From positions 38,660,699 through 38,724,698 of the forward strand of contig JASWHV010000013.1 in assembly GCA_030760725.1 (NCBI GenBank): DNA of 64,000 nucleotides, written 5' to 3'. Of the stretch, positions 48,428 to 60,740 are shown piece by piece; positions within the stretch are counted from its first letter, which is position 1; each line of letters opens with the position of its first letter. The notes beneath the pieces were generated by a model. It was given only the letters and a program-made list of their open reading frames with translations, searched no databases and was not told where the DNA came from. The stretch is from Neostapfia colusana. Its lineage: Eukaryota; Streptophyta; Magnoliopsida; Poales; Poaceae. Both the position numbers and the translations under genes were made by a program.

Positions 48428-50461
48428 CTTTGCTTCGACCAACTGATCAAACAACATGTCGATCCGTGGCAACGGGTACTTGTTCTTGATGGTTACGGCA
48501 ATCAATGGACGATAGTCCACGCAAAGCCGTAACGTCTCATCCTTCTTCTTGACAAATAATGCCGAACAGCCCCATGGCGAGGAGCTCGGCCTAATAAAAC
48601 CCTTCTCTAGAAGGTCCGTGAGCTGAGTTTTCAGTTCAGCCAACTCCTTGGGCGCCATCTTGTACGGCCTTAGGGATATTGGCATGGTTCCCAGTGCAAG
48701 TTCAATCTTGAACTCCACCTCTCTATCGGGTGGCATTCCCGGAAAATCGTCTGGGAATACATCAGGGAACTCTCGGACCTCTGGAATATCTTCCAATCTG
48801 ATGGTTGTGGCTTGATAGACACTTGGAACTTTTATTTCTGGGCTGTCCAGAAATAAAGAGTGAGACTCGTGCACTTCTGAGTTCAAGTGCACAACTCGCA
48901 GGACGGTGTCTAAAACAGCGCCGCGGCGGGTTAACCACGACATCCCTAAGATGACATCGACCTTTTGTCCCTCTAATATTATGAGAGACGTAGGGTAAAC
49001 TCTACCCTCTAAGCACAATGGCGCTTTTGGGACCATCATGCTTGCTGAAATTTTCCCACCCGGTGAACAGATCACATAAGGACTATCGGTGGGTAGTATT
49101 TGCAAGCTATGTTTATCAATGAAAGCTTGGCTAATGAAGCTATGCGTGGCGCCTGAATCAAATAGTACTATAGCGGGATGTTGGTGGAGTTGGAACATAC
49201 CCGCAAGGATTGGCTCGCCCTCCGGCACGTCCTCAATGGCAAGTTGGTGGACGGTGCCGGGCCTAGGGTTTGCCCGCCGCGCATTAGTAGGGTTCCGGGG
49301 TTGATTCCTCCCCGGAAACGGTGGTGCCACTCCGCCGCCTTGCCTCTCCGGGCAACTGCTCGTGAAGTGTCCTGGACGACCACACTTGTAACATGTGGCC
49401 GCTGCTGGTGTAGTGCTCGGGGGATGAAAGCCCGGCATGCACTTCTGAGGTGCATACGCACGCGGCATCGCCCGCTGCTGCTGTTGTTGCGGAGGTGGTG
49501 CTGGCAGTGCCGGCCTGAATGCCGGTGAAGAGTACGGACGACTGCGGAACGGCATCGACCGCTGTGGTGGCTGCCAGCGTGGACCTGATGGTGGGCGATT
49601 CACCATCTGAAACTGCTGAGAAGGACCGCCTCCTTCTCCGCTGCTTTGCGGTACGCTTCGCTTTTGCTCCGCCGCCGCTAACTCCTTGCCGGAGTCCTCC
49701 TGAACAATCGTAGCATCAATGATGTCGTTGAGGCTGCAGCGATTGAACATCGCCAACTTGTCCTTCAGGAGCGGGTTAAGCCCCTGGTAAAAGTGGTCCC
49801 GCCGCTTCTCGTCAGTATCTGCGTGATATGACGCGTAAAGCGCGAGATCGTTAAACGCCCTGGAGTATTCCAGCGCGTTCCGGCTCCCTTGTTGCAGGTG
49901 TAAGAACTCCTGCGTCTTTCTTTTCATCAGACCTGGCGGTATATGATAGGCCCTGAAGGCCGTCCGGAACTCTGTCCAGGTCATCACTCGGTCGGTGGGC
50001 TGTGAAGCACAGAAGTTGGCCCACCACGCGCTCGCGGATCCTTGGAGCTGCTGGACCACGAACTGAGTCTTACGCTGCTCGCTTATCTGGAGCAGCCCGA
50101 ACTTCATCTCTATTGCGCGGAGCCAGTTATCCGCGTCAAGAGGTTCATCCGCCCTTGAGAATACTGGGGGATGAGTCGCCAAGAAGTCGGAGTAGGAGCT
50201 CTGTTGACGCTCCTCACGGTCTTGACGTCTCTCTGGGTGAGACGTATTGGCGATAAGCGTTTGCAGCAACTCCGTGTGCTGCTGATGTGAACCCGCCATT
50301 GCCGCGACGATGTCGGCCAATGTAACCGCTGGCAGTGGCGGTGGCGGTGTTTGCTGTGGCTGTTGCTGCTGCGGTCCCGAGGAGTCCTCGGGAGGCTGTT
50401 GGGAGGTCTCTCCCCCTTGGCTAGTACCCCCAACATCAGGGTTGGCACGAGTACGCGTCAT
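48428..50461 (-). pseudogene. Gag-protease-RT start of gypsy family B (truncated)
   Basis: It starts at ATG 50461 (MTRTRA). It is one uninterrupted frame of about 678 codons: gag, CCHC knuckle [14 protein letters not shown] (49352-49393), protease [11 protein letters not shown] (DSGA at 49148-49159), and the first part of RT to FDQLVEAK. At about 48428 it is cut and joined to copia sequence; beyond that the frame only reads chance codons to 48302. RT active site, RNase H, integrase and most of the 3' LTR are missing. Where family A has TAG between protease and RT, B has a Ser codon (TCG in WGCSALF), so the stop is not a family trait. The intact frame suggests a younger insertion than the copia around it. 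Confidence 0.9.
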
Positions 50462-53160
50462 TCTGAAATTCAAAACAACAGCGATTAGCACATGTCTTAC
50501 TTAAAATTCCATATGCAACAGTAGGTATTGAAGTGACACATGAATAATTTGCACAACATTCACATATATTGATAAAGCATAAACATTATACAAGATACAT
50601 TATTCTCGGGTCTCTGAGAAGTCGTGCTCATGTCGTCACTACCTATACATACGCTACTGTCTACACGACATGTCACTGATTACAAAAGTTGGGTTACACT
50701 ACCCTGGCTGCCCTACATGGCAACTGTAACCCCCTACTCGGAGTAGAACTCGACCTCCTGTGGGTCGTCCTCCTCCGGTACCTCTGCTGGTGGCTCTGGA
50801 TCTACCACCTCTTCTCCCATCTCGGGTTCTCCCGTCGCTGGAAGACCCAAGACCACGGGTATGCCCAATACCGGAGGTACGAGGTCCTGCAAAGCATGCA
50901 CCTCGTCCATAGCCTGGTTGTAATCTTCTTCCCAGCCTTGCCCTTCCACAATAGCGTCGTCCCGCTCTTGAGTAAGTTCCTCGTTCTGTTGGGTCAGATT
51001 CTGTACCAGTTCTTACAACGCCGCGATGTCGACATGGCTTTTCCTCTTCGCCTTCTTCAGACGATGCAACTGATTGTGTTGTTCATTCAGTCGCTTGATC
51101 GTCGGAAGGAGCACATTACGGAGTGCGCTGTGAGCACTCTCGAAATGATCTCCACGGCTTGTGCTCTCCTTGAGCTTTGTGGCGAGATGCTCCGTATGAA
51201 CAGCTTGGCTGTCCATCACGGCATTTCCTGCCCTCATCTGGAGGCTGAGATTTGCCTCCGCGGGGTTGTACCTTGGGCAACTCGGGTCCGTTGCCTCCAG
51301 GTATCTCTCTTCCCACACATGCTGAGCCCGTCCCTCCACCAGAACGAGCGCATATGGAGTGCCCTCCATAGCCTGCACGTGTAGTTGGCAGAAACGTGAC
51401 ATAGTGTCACGGGCTGCCACTTGCCACATCCCTTCCGGTTGTCTTCCTCTCACCGTGACGGTGAACGGCACCCAACCGGGTGGCGTAGGTCATGCAGGGA
51501 CTTCGACATGGATCGTCCACGTCTTGTTCCCCTCTTCGCCTTCTTCCTTGGCGAAGTACTGCGGCATCTGGTTGTACCTGAAATATTGGAGCATTTGCCA
51601 CAATGCTTCCGGGTAGCCGCTACGGTGAGAACAGTGGGACACCACCCACCCGTTCTCCAATTGCTTATCTGCTGTCATCTGTAAAAATATATTTGAGAAA
51701 TGTCAAATATTTATTTAAACAGTAAACCTCTGAGTTATAACATAAGACATGTCATGGAACCCATAAAACTTGGAAACATAGTTCAAATTTTAAACAAATT
51801 TGACTGCTGATCTGCTGTTCCCATGACAGCCCTGACCAGTTTCCATTTCAACCTGTTTTAGGCCATGTTAAAGCAAAACTAGTTCTGGAACTCAACATGA
51901 AAGTTAAATCTAACTTCAATAGCTTTCCAGAAAGTATTTGCTTGGCCTAAGACCTGTCCTGGTTCAAAAGTTATGAGATGCCAAATTTAACAGAATTTCT
52001 GGAGAAATCTGGACAGCACCTCCCTGCTTTAGGTACTGATTTAATCCAAGAATTCCAGTTAATTCTGTTCCTAATATGACAAAACTTTCTGTTACAAAGT
52101 TGTAACCCATCTCATAAGAGTTCCAGAACTACCTCATTTTCTATTTTTGGATTTTTAAGCAGGAAGTTATGCTTAATTTACAGAGAGTTTACAGAGAGTC
52201 TATACTCTGTCCTGTTTTCTGGACAGTTTCAACTCTACTGCATTTTTCGAATGGTTAATAGATGAAACACCTCTGGACCTCAACAGAAGAGTTGTAAATC
52301 TCTAACAAATCTTTCCAGAAATGTATCATACGACCCCAACCTCGAAAGAACTCAACTTCTAACCTCTGATTAACTTCAGCCTTGATTCAGCTGAAAACAG
52401 AGTGCTCTGTCCTTAACAACCTATAAGTTGAACACTTGTTAACTTTAAATATCCTGTTCAAGGGAAGGAGTTACATCAAGTTTTACTACTTTAGATCAAA
52501 ACCTTCAAGTTTTAAATGAAGTTGTTCATTTAGTTGGGTGTGACGTCGATGCGTCACCAGATTATGTCAGTACTACGTCCTCACAAAGAAAAACCTATAC
52601 CGGACTTAGTCGGCTTCGTTATTTCAGTGGCACTAAATGTCACTCGCACACGGATGCTACACGTCTACCGTTTCGTGGTCAGGCTACCTGCAGAAACTCA
52701 AACAATCGTCAGACTCGGCTGCACACCGAGCCCGGAATCCATACAGTTCGTACACCCGGCCGTCATCACTCGCCCGGATGTTCTCAAGCCAAACACGCCT
52801 TGAGTTACGTGTTCACGTTTCAGACCACGTGACGGGGTATCCCAAGTTGCACCACGCATGCCAGGGATAAACATTGCTCGAATACCCCAAACGACATGAA
52901 GAGTCGTAGAGGATATCAAAGCGAGTCGGGTTACCTGCCACCCGTGGGGCTCCACCCTTCAGCTTGTGCGCACTGGTGGACAGCGCTTACGTGCACCCCC
53001 CAAGACATACACGTCCCGAGATGCATGATTTTCCGACATAATCAAATAGGTTAATATGCCACTTTCTATATGCTAATAACATCCTTATACGGGCTACTAA
53101 CTCGTTCCTCACTGGATTTTTGAAAAAGATGACCTTTGTAGTGTGTTAATCCTCAAGCGA
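50462..53160 (-). other. Leader of B between primer site and gag
   Basis: About 2.7 kb. The part near the primer site (51690-53160) resembles the family A leader, for example AACAGAATTTCTGG and AAAGTTATG on the plus strand. The part next to gag carries an extra reading frame (50734-51678). No coding is seen in the remainder. Confidence 0.7.
50734..51678 (-). pseudogene. ORF0: extra reading frame upstream of gag in family B
   Basis: It is a single frame of about 315 codons in the sense direction of B, from ATG 51678 (MTADKQLENG) to a stop at 50734. It is interrupted only by TGA at 51490-51492 and TAA just before 51013, both one C-to-T step from a sense codon (CGA and CAA). The N-terminal part contains WVVSHCSHRSGYPEALWQML. 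The middle has a KRLNEQHNQLHRLKKAKRKS stretch and then a QNLTQQNEELTQERDD-like heptad pattern suggesting a coiled coil. The C-terminus is acidic and Pro-rich (DPEPPAEVPEEDD). I recognise no domain. Extra frames upstream of gag are known in some grass gypsy elements; the function is unknown. Family A has lost it. Confidence 0.6.
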
Positions 53161-53172
53161 GCTCTGATACCA
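53161..53172 (-). promoter_or_regulatory. Primer-binding site of B (initiator tRNA-Met)
   Basis: TGGTATCAGAGC on the minus strand, 4 nt inside the LTR end at 53177. Confidence 0.9.
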
Positions 53173-53176
53173 ACGC

Positions 53177-56100
53177 TGACACGACCCCACGGTCTTGTCG
53201 AGCCAGGATCACGCTGAGGGATGCTGCGTTGCACAGCACCGTATAACACACGTCAAAGGTACAAAGCGGAAGCGAAATGTTATTACATAAACAAGTTTAT
53301 GAACATGTTTACATCAAAATAAGTTCAGTCTACACTCACGGGCGTAGACTACGCATCAAGTGCACGTTCAGCCCTTGAATGTGTCCTTGCTAGCACACAC
53401 GCACACTAACTCTGCGGCGTGCACGACTCCCACTCGACGGGGTTCCCCTCCTGGAGTTCCGTCTCCTCTTCGGGAGTCCCTTCCTCATAGAACCCTGCAA
53501 AAGCTTCAAACACAAGCAGTGAGCACGAAGGCTCAGCAAGTCTGACCCGTGTCACCTAAACATGGAACTTCTACATGAGGGGTGATGGGTTACATGAGGT
53601 AAAAATCATTTGCAAGGACTCGCCTAATTAGTAGAACCTTACTTTCAAGTTTTAGCAGCAGGTTGTGGAGAACCTTACGCTAAGGCACATGAGAGAGCCG
53701 CAATCAAACAAGAAACGCATTTCTCTCATGTACTTTGCCCAAAGTTGAAAAGAACTTTAGTTAGCTCTAAACTACAGCAATTCATTAGCAATCAAGTCCA
53801 TCTTTCAATCAGCAACATTTTAACATGTAACTAGCCTGTTCTTTCTACGTCACGGTACAGTGAACAAGTGGTACTCACTGACCGTGAGGGACGGCGATTA
53901 TAATCGATTTACACCTGCAGGGTTACCCGAACAACCCGTCACGTACGTCCGTACTCGATGTTGCCTACAACAACCATCACGGACGAATGTTGAACCGGTC
54001 CAATCGTCTCGAGCAAGAGGTCTCTGCACGCGCATCTCAGTGCCGCCAGCCGATTTACACCTCGAGCTCTCAACCTACCCTCTGAACGACCAGCTATGCC
54101 TCAACACCCAGCTACCCGAGTTACATCAGTTTCCCGGTTCCCATATAGCTGGTAGGTCTTCGGTACTGTTCTAGCTTGTTCAACAGGCCCGCACACGGCT
54201 CGGTCCTCAATCGACACAAGCGGAGCTATAGCACACAGGCCCCAAAGTCCTGCTGCCCTTACTCTCCGCTTGGTCTCATTTTCTTGCCATGTGTTTCATG
54301 TGCTATCACTACCCGAGTCGAGTGCCTCTAGCCTATGCTCGCGAGTAGTTTCAACTACTCGACTTGAACCGAATCCTACACTATCTTAGCATTACAGTAG
54401 CTAACGGGGTTTACAATCCTAAACCCAACCCATGGTTTTCTTGGCTATGCAATTGGGTTTCCAAACAAGACTCTAATGCAAAGAATCATAATACTCAAGT
54501 AAGTGCTCAAAACAATAAAATTTGTAAAACGGTTAATGCAAACCGGAGCTTGCCTTGCTGCTCTTGGTCGTAGGCTAGCTGCTTCTCCGGGGTAACAAAG
54601 TCTAGGACTTCGGGTTCCTCCTCGACCTTAGCGACTACATGATAGAAGCAATACATGTATCAATTTAAATGCATTTGTATTAAGTTTGAAGTTGTGAAGT
54701 CTATAACCCTTGCTAGATAGACCCAATGACTGTAAAACTTTTACTGGGGCTTGGTTACAACCTAAATAGAGATTTGGTCAAGTTTTAGTTGCAGCAAAGC
54801 TCATTTGAGCCCTCCACAATTAATTATGTCCTTGACCTTAATTGAAGGCTCTTAGGGTGTTCTAAGGATTTTCATGAAACAAACTATGACTTTCAGAAAA
54901 CTAGATTTTCAGAGGATTCTAATGGAGTTGATCTCACTTAACTTGAAGGTTCCTAGCTGAAGATATGAGCTAAACAATTTCAGAGAAAATTCTGAAAATG
55001 TTTCTGGACATTTTCTATTTTCTCTGGAACAGTTTCACTAATCACACCATTAGGTGGATCAAATGAGCTAAAATGGATCTGAAATTTTTATGGTAGTTCA
55101 GGGATATTTTGGTGAACATTCCAGCAAAATTTCAGGATTTTCCTCCAAAGGATTCTCCAGTTAAAATTCCAAAAAGTTTAAACTTTGGGGAATTAATTCT
55201 GTAGAATTAAGGATTTTCATGAAGTGAAACTTTATTTGCTGGAAAGTGCGCAGAGAGCTGAATCCAACAAAATTTGGTTCACTCGATTTGGAGCTTTCTA
55301 GCCAAAGTTATGAGGATTTGAAGTTTGAAGGAAATCTGAAAATCGGGGAAAAGTTTAAACTCGCGAGTGGGCCCCGGGGACACGCGTCGCACGCCGAGGC
55401 GACCGCACACTGCGGACCACAGAGTTTTTGCGTGCCAGCACACCCGATCCATGCCACACCCCGATCCCGATTTAAAATATCTGTCGCTGACAGCTGGGGT
55501 CCACCCCCTTCTTCAACCTCACGACGCCCGCGCTCTGCCGCCGGGGAACATCGCCGGAGAGCTCGCCGCCGGCTTCTGTAAACCTCCAAACTTCACAATT
55601 TTGGCCGCCCCTGCCTACTTTCACTCGGGGAACAGGATTCTGGGGTTAGCTCGTCATGACAATGGCCGGTGCATGTTTGGCGACGAGCCGCCACCTCGGA
55701 AAGACTTCGGCCATGTCGGCTGACATCCCTAGCACCTCAACTCCTCGAGGAACCGGTCGGGAAGCATCAGTGGACCTCAGGGAAGGTCGACATGAGCTTG
55801 AGGCAACTCGGGGAAGGCCCGAAGTAGGTTCTCACCGTGCGCCCGATGCTTCCCGTTCGTTCCGCCGTTGGTAAACCTCGAATTACGCCGGGTACAGAGG
55901 TTCTCCGGCCAAGGGTTGTGAAGGCAACTTGTGCGTTACCGTGTCTAGTTTGTGTGAGAGCGGATTGAGGCCCTCTAATCCTTTCTAGGGTACGAATTTG
56001 ACGGAATCGCACCCGAAGGTTGTTCTGCACACAGAAAGTGGAAAACTGGAAATTCGCCGCTGGTGAACAATCACTCGGGCTGTGGCTCGGGGGTGAGCAG

Positions 56101-57185
56101 CACCGGTCACCAGCGTGTCCAAGGGTGCCTTGGCTCGGGCGTGACAACGCCCTGGTTAGGCTGTCCACGGGAGCCCGAGGTGCGGCGGTTCTAAGTCACC
56201 GAATTGATCTTTCGGCATAGCCGATATCAATCGGTTTCAGCTGAGTTTTAGCAGCGGGGATGAAGGAGAAGAGTTCCTATTACCTTGCCGTAGCTCGAGA
56301 GTGGACGGGAAGGCTGTGATCGGCGCTCTCCGATCGATTCCGAGCTGCGGAAAGTGTTTGCCGGCGCTGAGTTCTTGCGGGGCAAGAATCAGGCGATGCT
56401 TCGGCCGAGGAGGGGGAAAACGCCTTAAGAAGGCCCGGAACCGCCTCACACCCGCGCGTGGCCAAGCAGCTGCTAGCGTGGCGGTTCCCCTCGGTGGCGA
56501 TCACAGCGGCGGCTCAGCGACCTGGGTGAGAAAGTCTCAGTCGGTTGATTCTTCTCTGTGGCTGACATGTGGGACCTACCCAGGGTTTTAACCTCTGAAA
56601 TTCACTCCTAATCACTGTTGTAAACAGTGAGCCCCAAAATACCCATGGTGATTCAAATTATTCACCCATTAGCCATTTGAATTGGTTAGAATTCAAATCG
56701 GGTTTGGTTTGAATGAATTTCAGCACAAGTTCAGTTTTGAATTCAAATAAAAAGTTTGAATTTCCCCCACTTAGCTCATGTCAAGATCAACTCCAAATGG
56801 AGTGAAAATTGGTGTGTGGGCTCACAAAAATGTGCTGAGTAAGAATATGCCTCCCACTTTTGAATTCATGGGATAAAAACAGTTTGAATTTGAATATGGT
56901 TTCAAACTGCCCTCTTTCTAGCTATACCCAAAATGACCTCAAAAAGGGTTTTGAAGTTGGGTGAAACTTGGCATGGACATCCTTAGCAATGTGTAGGAGT
57001 TTTGATATGTCCAGCCCACCTATATCACATGTGGGAAATACCACTTTTGCAATATGTGAGTTTGTTCTCTAATGAGCATGTTGATGGTGGTTACTTGCTC
57101 TTCATTTGTGTTCATCAACTTTCCTTAAGGTGTGTGGTGTGGTGATGAACACTTCAAATGTGGGTCAAAAAATGAGGCCCTTACA
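53177..57185 (-). mobile_element. B 5' LTR (4009 bp)
   Basis: On the minus strand it starts TGTAAGGGCC and ends GGGGTCGTGTCA. Its last ~385 bp are repeated at 46276-46662. The overall plan and parts of the sequence (CCTGCAGGG..ACCC, GTGAGGGACGGCGA, GGTTACTTGCTCTTC) match the A LTR, so A and B are sister families. The flank CTATT (57186-57190) is the complement of AATAG at 46663. Plus-strand frames such as the one at 55246-55581 are not supported as genes. Confidence 0.88.
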
Positions 57186-58890
57186 CTATTTCTAGGTGAA
57201 ATTTATCCCATCATAATCAAATAATTCAGCAACATTCTCTCATCATAATTCATCATTTATCAAGTCTCATCCAGCCTTTAATCTTTCTCAAGTTCATCTC
57301 ATGCTCATAAATATTCATAACCATCTCGTATTCATATAACCGAAAACAAACTTATTTTCATGACTCCAAACAGTCCCAAAACCAATCCCAATGACTATAA
57401 CCATAACCGTACCAAATAAACATCCCAAATTTTCCCTCTAATCATGGAAGTTGGCCAGGTGCTTGTGACCGGAAGCACGGCTATCATCATAGTTTTACAC
57501 TCTGCATAGGTCGTACCACTTTACCCACAAGTTCGTGATTTCGTCACCCGTCGGCGACTGCAGAACCTCCATTATATCAGTACACAACTGTTGGTGTATT
57601 GCCAAGAGATCACAAAATAGCCTTTACAAATGGGCTACTAGATGTATGGACTCACTGAGGTTTCACCGGCAGACTCGAATCACCATTCTCCCATCCACGG
57701 GCCCCTCTTGTGCCATGCAGTTCCCAGGGGGCAGTCCTCCTCGACTCCCATTCCCCGCGCCATCCACGGTCCATAACAAGCTAGCAACACACCTAATTAA
57801 TCAGCTAAGCCGCACCCATACTTGGCCTTGTGGTGCCACTGTTTTCTTGGCATATTCTCGCATGAACCGGTCCTTAGATCTACGGCAAGTACCACCATCT
57901 CATTCAGCAACATTCATGAACCAAGCTTGCCTAGATCTCCCCGATTCCATGCCCATTAACATCATTAATATCTCATCATCATTATTCATATGAGTGCAGT
58001 AGCTAGACATATTTTATTTCAGCTTCCCGTATCCCGTGAATTAAGCGAAGCAAAAAGAAAAAATGACCATACCCGACTCATCAACTTTCCCGGCAACAAG
58101 GATGGTTAACAAAACTAGTAAACTCCTATAAAAGGGTGTCCCATCAAGTTGACTCAAGCGTACGAGTTTTCGTAAACAAAACAATTTCAAAACATGGGAT
58201 CAATATGGTCAAGGGGCACTTGCCTTGCTCCCATGGTTCTTGTTGTTTGAACGTCTCAAAGTCTTGGTTCTGTAGTTCCTCGTAGATGGCCTCTTGAGCT
58301 TGTTCTTCTACTCACGACCACACACATACAAAATTTACAGCAATCAAACATCATGCACAAACTTTACTCAAGATGTGATGGGGTAGATTTGTTGTTTTAT
58401 TAATCTAGTTTGTATGTATTCTTGCATGTTTTAATGGGCTTTCATGGGGTTTTATGATGAACAAGTGTGCTGGGATGAAGTGTGGACGTGGTGATAATCT
58501 TGACTCAAGATCTAGATCAATTCCACCATCAAAAACCGATCAAAATGCGATCTGTCCACACGTAAAAGTTTCTGCTCGAAGGGGGCAAAGAAAACGGATG
58601 TGTAGAAATAGCGGCGACGTCGTAAGATGGGTCATTGGGACCTACCTCACTTCCTTTTGGTGGCAGGGCCTTCCTCCTAGCAATGGCAGCAGTGGGGAAT
58701 TTTTCTATGGAAAATTTTGGTAGGACAGATCGTCGGACTTCTTCTCCTGCGACGGTGGGGCTCGACGGGGCTCGACGGCAGCCAAATTCCGGCAATGGGG
58801 GGGACTTGGCGACTTGGCAGCAAGGAAGGGGGCTTGGCAGCAGGGGGAGGCGTCCAAAATAGAGAGGGGTCGGCCAGGGGGGTGGGGTTA

Positions 58891-58898
58891 TATTTATA
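58891..58898 (-). promoter_or_regulatory. TATA box of C LTR #2
   Basis: TATAAATA on the minus strand, at the position equivalent to 3018-3025 in C LTR #1. Confidence 0.55.
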
Positions 58899-59104
58899 AG
58901 GGGAAAAAGAGGAGTCCTACTCTAATTGGAGCTCAAATAAGAGTCCTACTCAATTTTGGATCAAAACAAACTTATCTTTTCAGTTAGGTGCGGCAGCCTT
59001 GGGGATTTTATCCCCCCAAATGTGCGAAAAATTCCCCTTTTGTGGAATTGGGGAATTTGGAAATTTTGGGGGAAATTTGGGAATGGCTTATTTCAACTAT
59101 ATTT

Positions 59105-59515
59105 TTCCCATTCCTCACCATTTCCATGTCACTTGCTCCATTTTTACATTCCCCTCTCCATTTCTATGTCCCATTCTCCATTTATACATTCCCCTCTCCA
59201 TTTCTATGTCCCATTCTCCATTTCTACATTCCCCTCTCCATTTGTATGTCCCATTCTCCATTTCTATATTGCCCTTCTCCATTTCTATGCCCCATTCTCC
59301 ATTTATATATTCTCTTCTCTATTTCTGTGGTTTTTCCTCCATTTCTATGGTTTCTTCCTCCATTTCTATGGTTCTTTCGCCATTTCTATGGGTCCTTCCT
59401 CCATTTCTATGGTTCTTTCTCCATTTCTATGGTTCTTTCCTCCATTTCTATGGTTTTTTCTCCATTTTTATAGTTATTTCTCCATTTCTATAGTTCTTTC
59501 TCCATTTCTACTTCT
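59105..59515. repeat. CCATTTCTATG minisatellite in C LTR #2
   Basis: About twenty units of roughly 18-21 bp based on CTCCATTTCTATGGTTCTTT. The first half alternates CATTCCCCTCT and GTCCCATTCT versions, giving a higher-order unit of about 40 bp. All three plus-strand frames stay open across it, which is a property of the repeat and not a gene. C LTR #1 lacks it. Confidence 0.85.
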
Positions 59516-59579
59516 TCTATAATGTTTCTCTATATGAAAAATGTATGCAATGCATGAAAATGAATTTGAGGATGTTACA

Positions 59580-60000
59580 TCCCTCAGTAAAGGATTGAGA
59601 AGTAGCAGTAGTATCCGAAGTGCAGAAGACTGTGTCACAGAACCAGCGGCCTCTAAAGGTATAGAGGAAGCAAGGCAACAAAAAAGAGTGAGCAACTGGT
59701 CATTTGTAGTAGCAGAACTCCCTTAAGAACTTCCAATACCAGCACTACCAGCACTGTGTGAAGAACGGCGAGCCGGAGCCTTCCTCTTTCTGAAGCAATA
59801 TGGCTCCACGTGTCCATATTTATCGTAGTAGTTACAGTGAAGACTAACACGCCCTCCAAGTGCAGAAGGAGGAACAGGTTAAGAAGGTACCGTCGCTGGA
59901 GTAGTCTTTCGAGAAGTCGAAGAACAAACAACCAAAACTGAGAAGGAGTACAAAAAACTAGCAACACGAATACAAATCTCCTCATTATGAATACTGCAGT
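59580..60000 (-). pseudogene. Copia gag C-terminus with degenerate zinc knuckle
   Basis: On the minus strand, about 59790-59850 encodes HCNYYDKYGHVEPYCFRK, a CX2CX4HX4C knuckle whose second Cys is Tyr (TAC). Downstream the frame reads towards SFTEG at the AGGGA duplication and resumes in the protease part at 47130. Stops are present on both sides, for example TAA near 59722. Further upstream the gag reading is lost. Confidence 0.65.
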
Positions 60001-60696
60001 AGTTGGTGCTATTTAAAAGCACCGGACACCGCAGAACTTGAACACCACCCGAAGAAATTATTCTGATAGGACAATATGCAACAGCGAGAGCGTAAAAATA
60101 AGCAGCGGTGGGCGACGGCTAGAGCACAAAAGAGAAAGCGGCGCAAGCTCTAAAAAATTCTGGTCCCTTCTTTTTTTTTAACAGGCTAGTGCTGCCCCGT
60201 GATCTATCGAAACATACCAAAGGCGCTGCAGATTAGGGCGGCAAAAAAACGGAGCAGAATCCCAGCAGGCACTGATTAAGCTGGATCCCACAACGCCTAT
60301 TCCCAGGGTCAGGGGTGGTCACCAAACTGGAGCATGTGGCGCCAATTCCAAGGCGCAGATTTTGCAGGGGTGCCAATTTTCTTCCTATCAGACTGCAGGG
60401 CGCAGATTCTGTAGACACGAATTTCCTTCTTGCCAGCGGCGCGGCAGAGAAACAGCCGCCACCCCAACACGTTCGGCGCGGAAGACTCCCTTTGATCGAG
60501 ACAGAACAAGCCGGCGGGTCCCACAGGCAAAGGTGTCGCTCAGGACAGGGTAGAAGCACTCGGGTGGTGGGCGGCGCGGTGAAGATGAGCGCTCGGGCGG
60601 TAGGCGGCGTGGTGCAGAGGGCATGCAGATCAGGAAAAAAACTGCGGCCGCGCTAGAGAAAACGACCGACGGAAGGGCAAAACCCTAACTTTTTTT
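60001..60696 (-). other. Copia gag N-terminal region and leader, not readable
   Basis: By position this should hold most of copia gag and the untranslated leader. I can read no convincing gag motif in any frame. It contains short A and T runs (60168-60179, 60690) and is probably heavily mutated or partly deleted. Confidence 0.4.
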
Positions 60697-60740
60697 CTCT
60701 GTTATCATGTTGAGAATAACGCATGTATTATTATGGAGCA
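60697..60740 (-). mobile_element. Copia 5' LTR remnant (33 bp) and primer site
   Basis: TGTTGAGAATAACGCATGTA from 60708 matches the end of the copia 3' LTR at 44342 (TGTTGAGAATAGCACTTGTA). Next to it, TGATAACAGAG on the minus strand (60697-60707) is a mutated tRNA-Met primer site. The match stops at about 60740, where the D-type LTR begins, so the rest of this LTR should lie beyond the D insertion, outside the window. Confidence 0.65.

Larger units (their letters stand above)
57186..59579 (-). mobile_element. C solo LTR #2, 5' part
   Basis: Read on the minus strand it starts TGTAACATCCTCAA at 59579, equivalent to TGTGACACCCTCAA at 2144. It follows C solo LTR #1 in order, including the CATGGGATCAATATGGTCAA and GTCGCCGACGGGTGAC-type blocks, down to the B insertion point at 57190. 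The flank TCCCT (59580-59584) is the complement of AGGGA at 47125-47129. With 46663-47124 it makes a solo LTR of about 2.85 kb. Confidence 0.88.

Noticed and set aside
55246..55589. Open frames on both strands, possibly a host gene
   Set aside because: They lie inside the B LTR, in its GC-rich part, with no motif. The homologous A LTRs do not keep the frames.
58956..59522. Three overlapping plus-strand frames of 160-190 codons
   Set aside because: They consist of the CCATTTCTATG minisatellite, whose units have no stop in any frame. They are not a protein.
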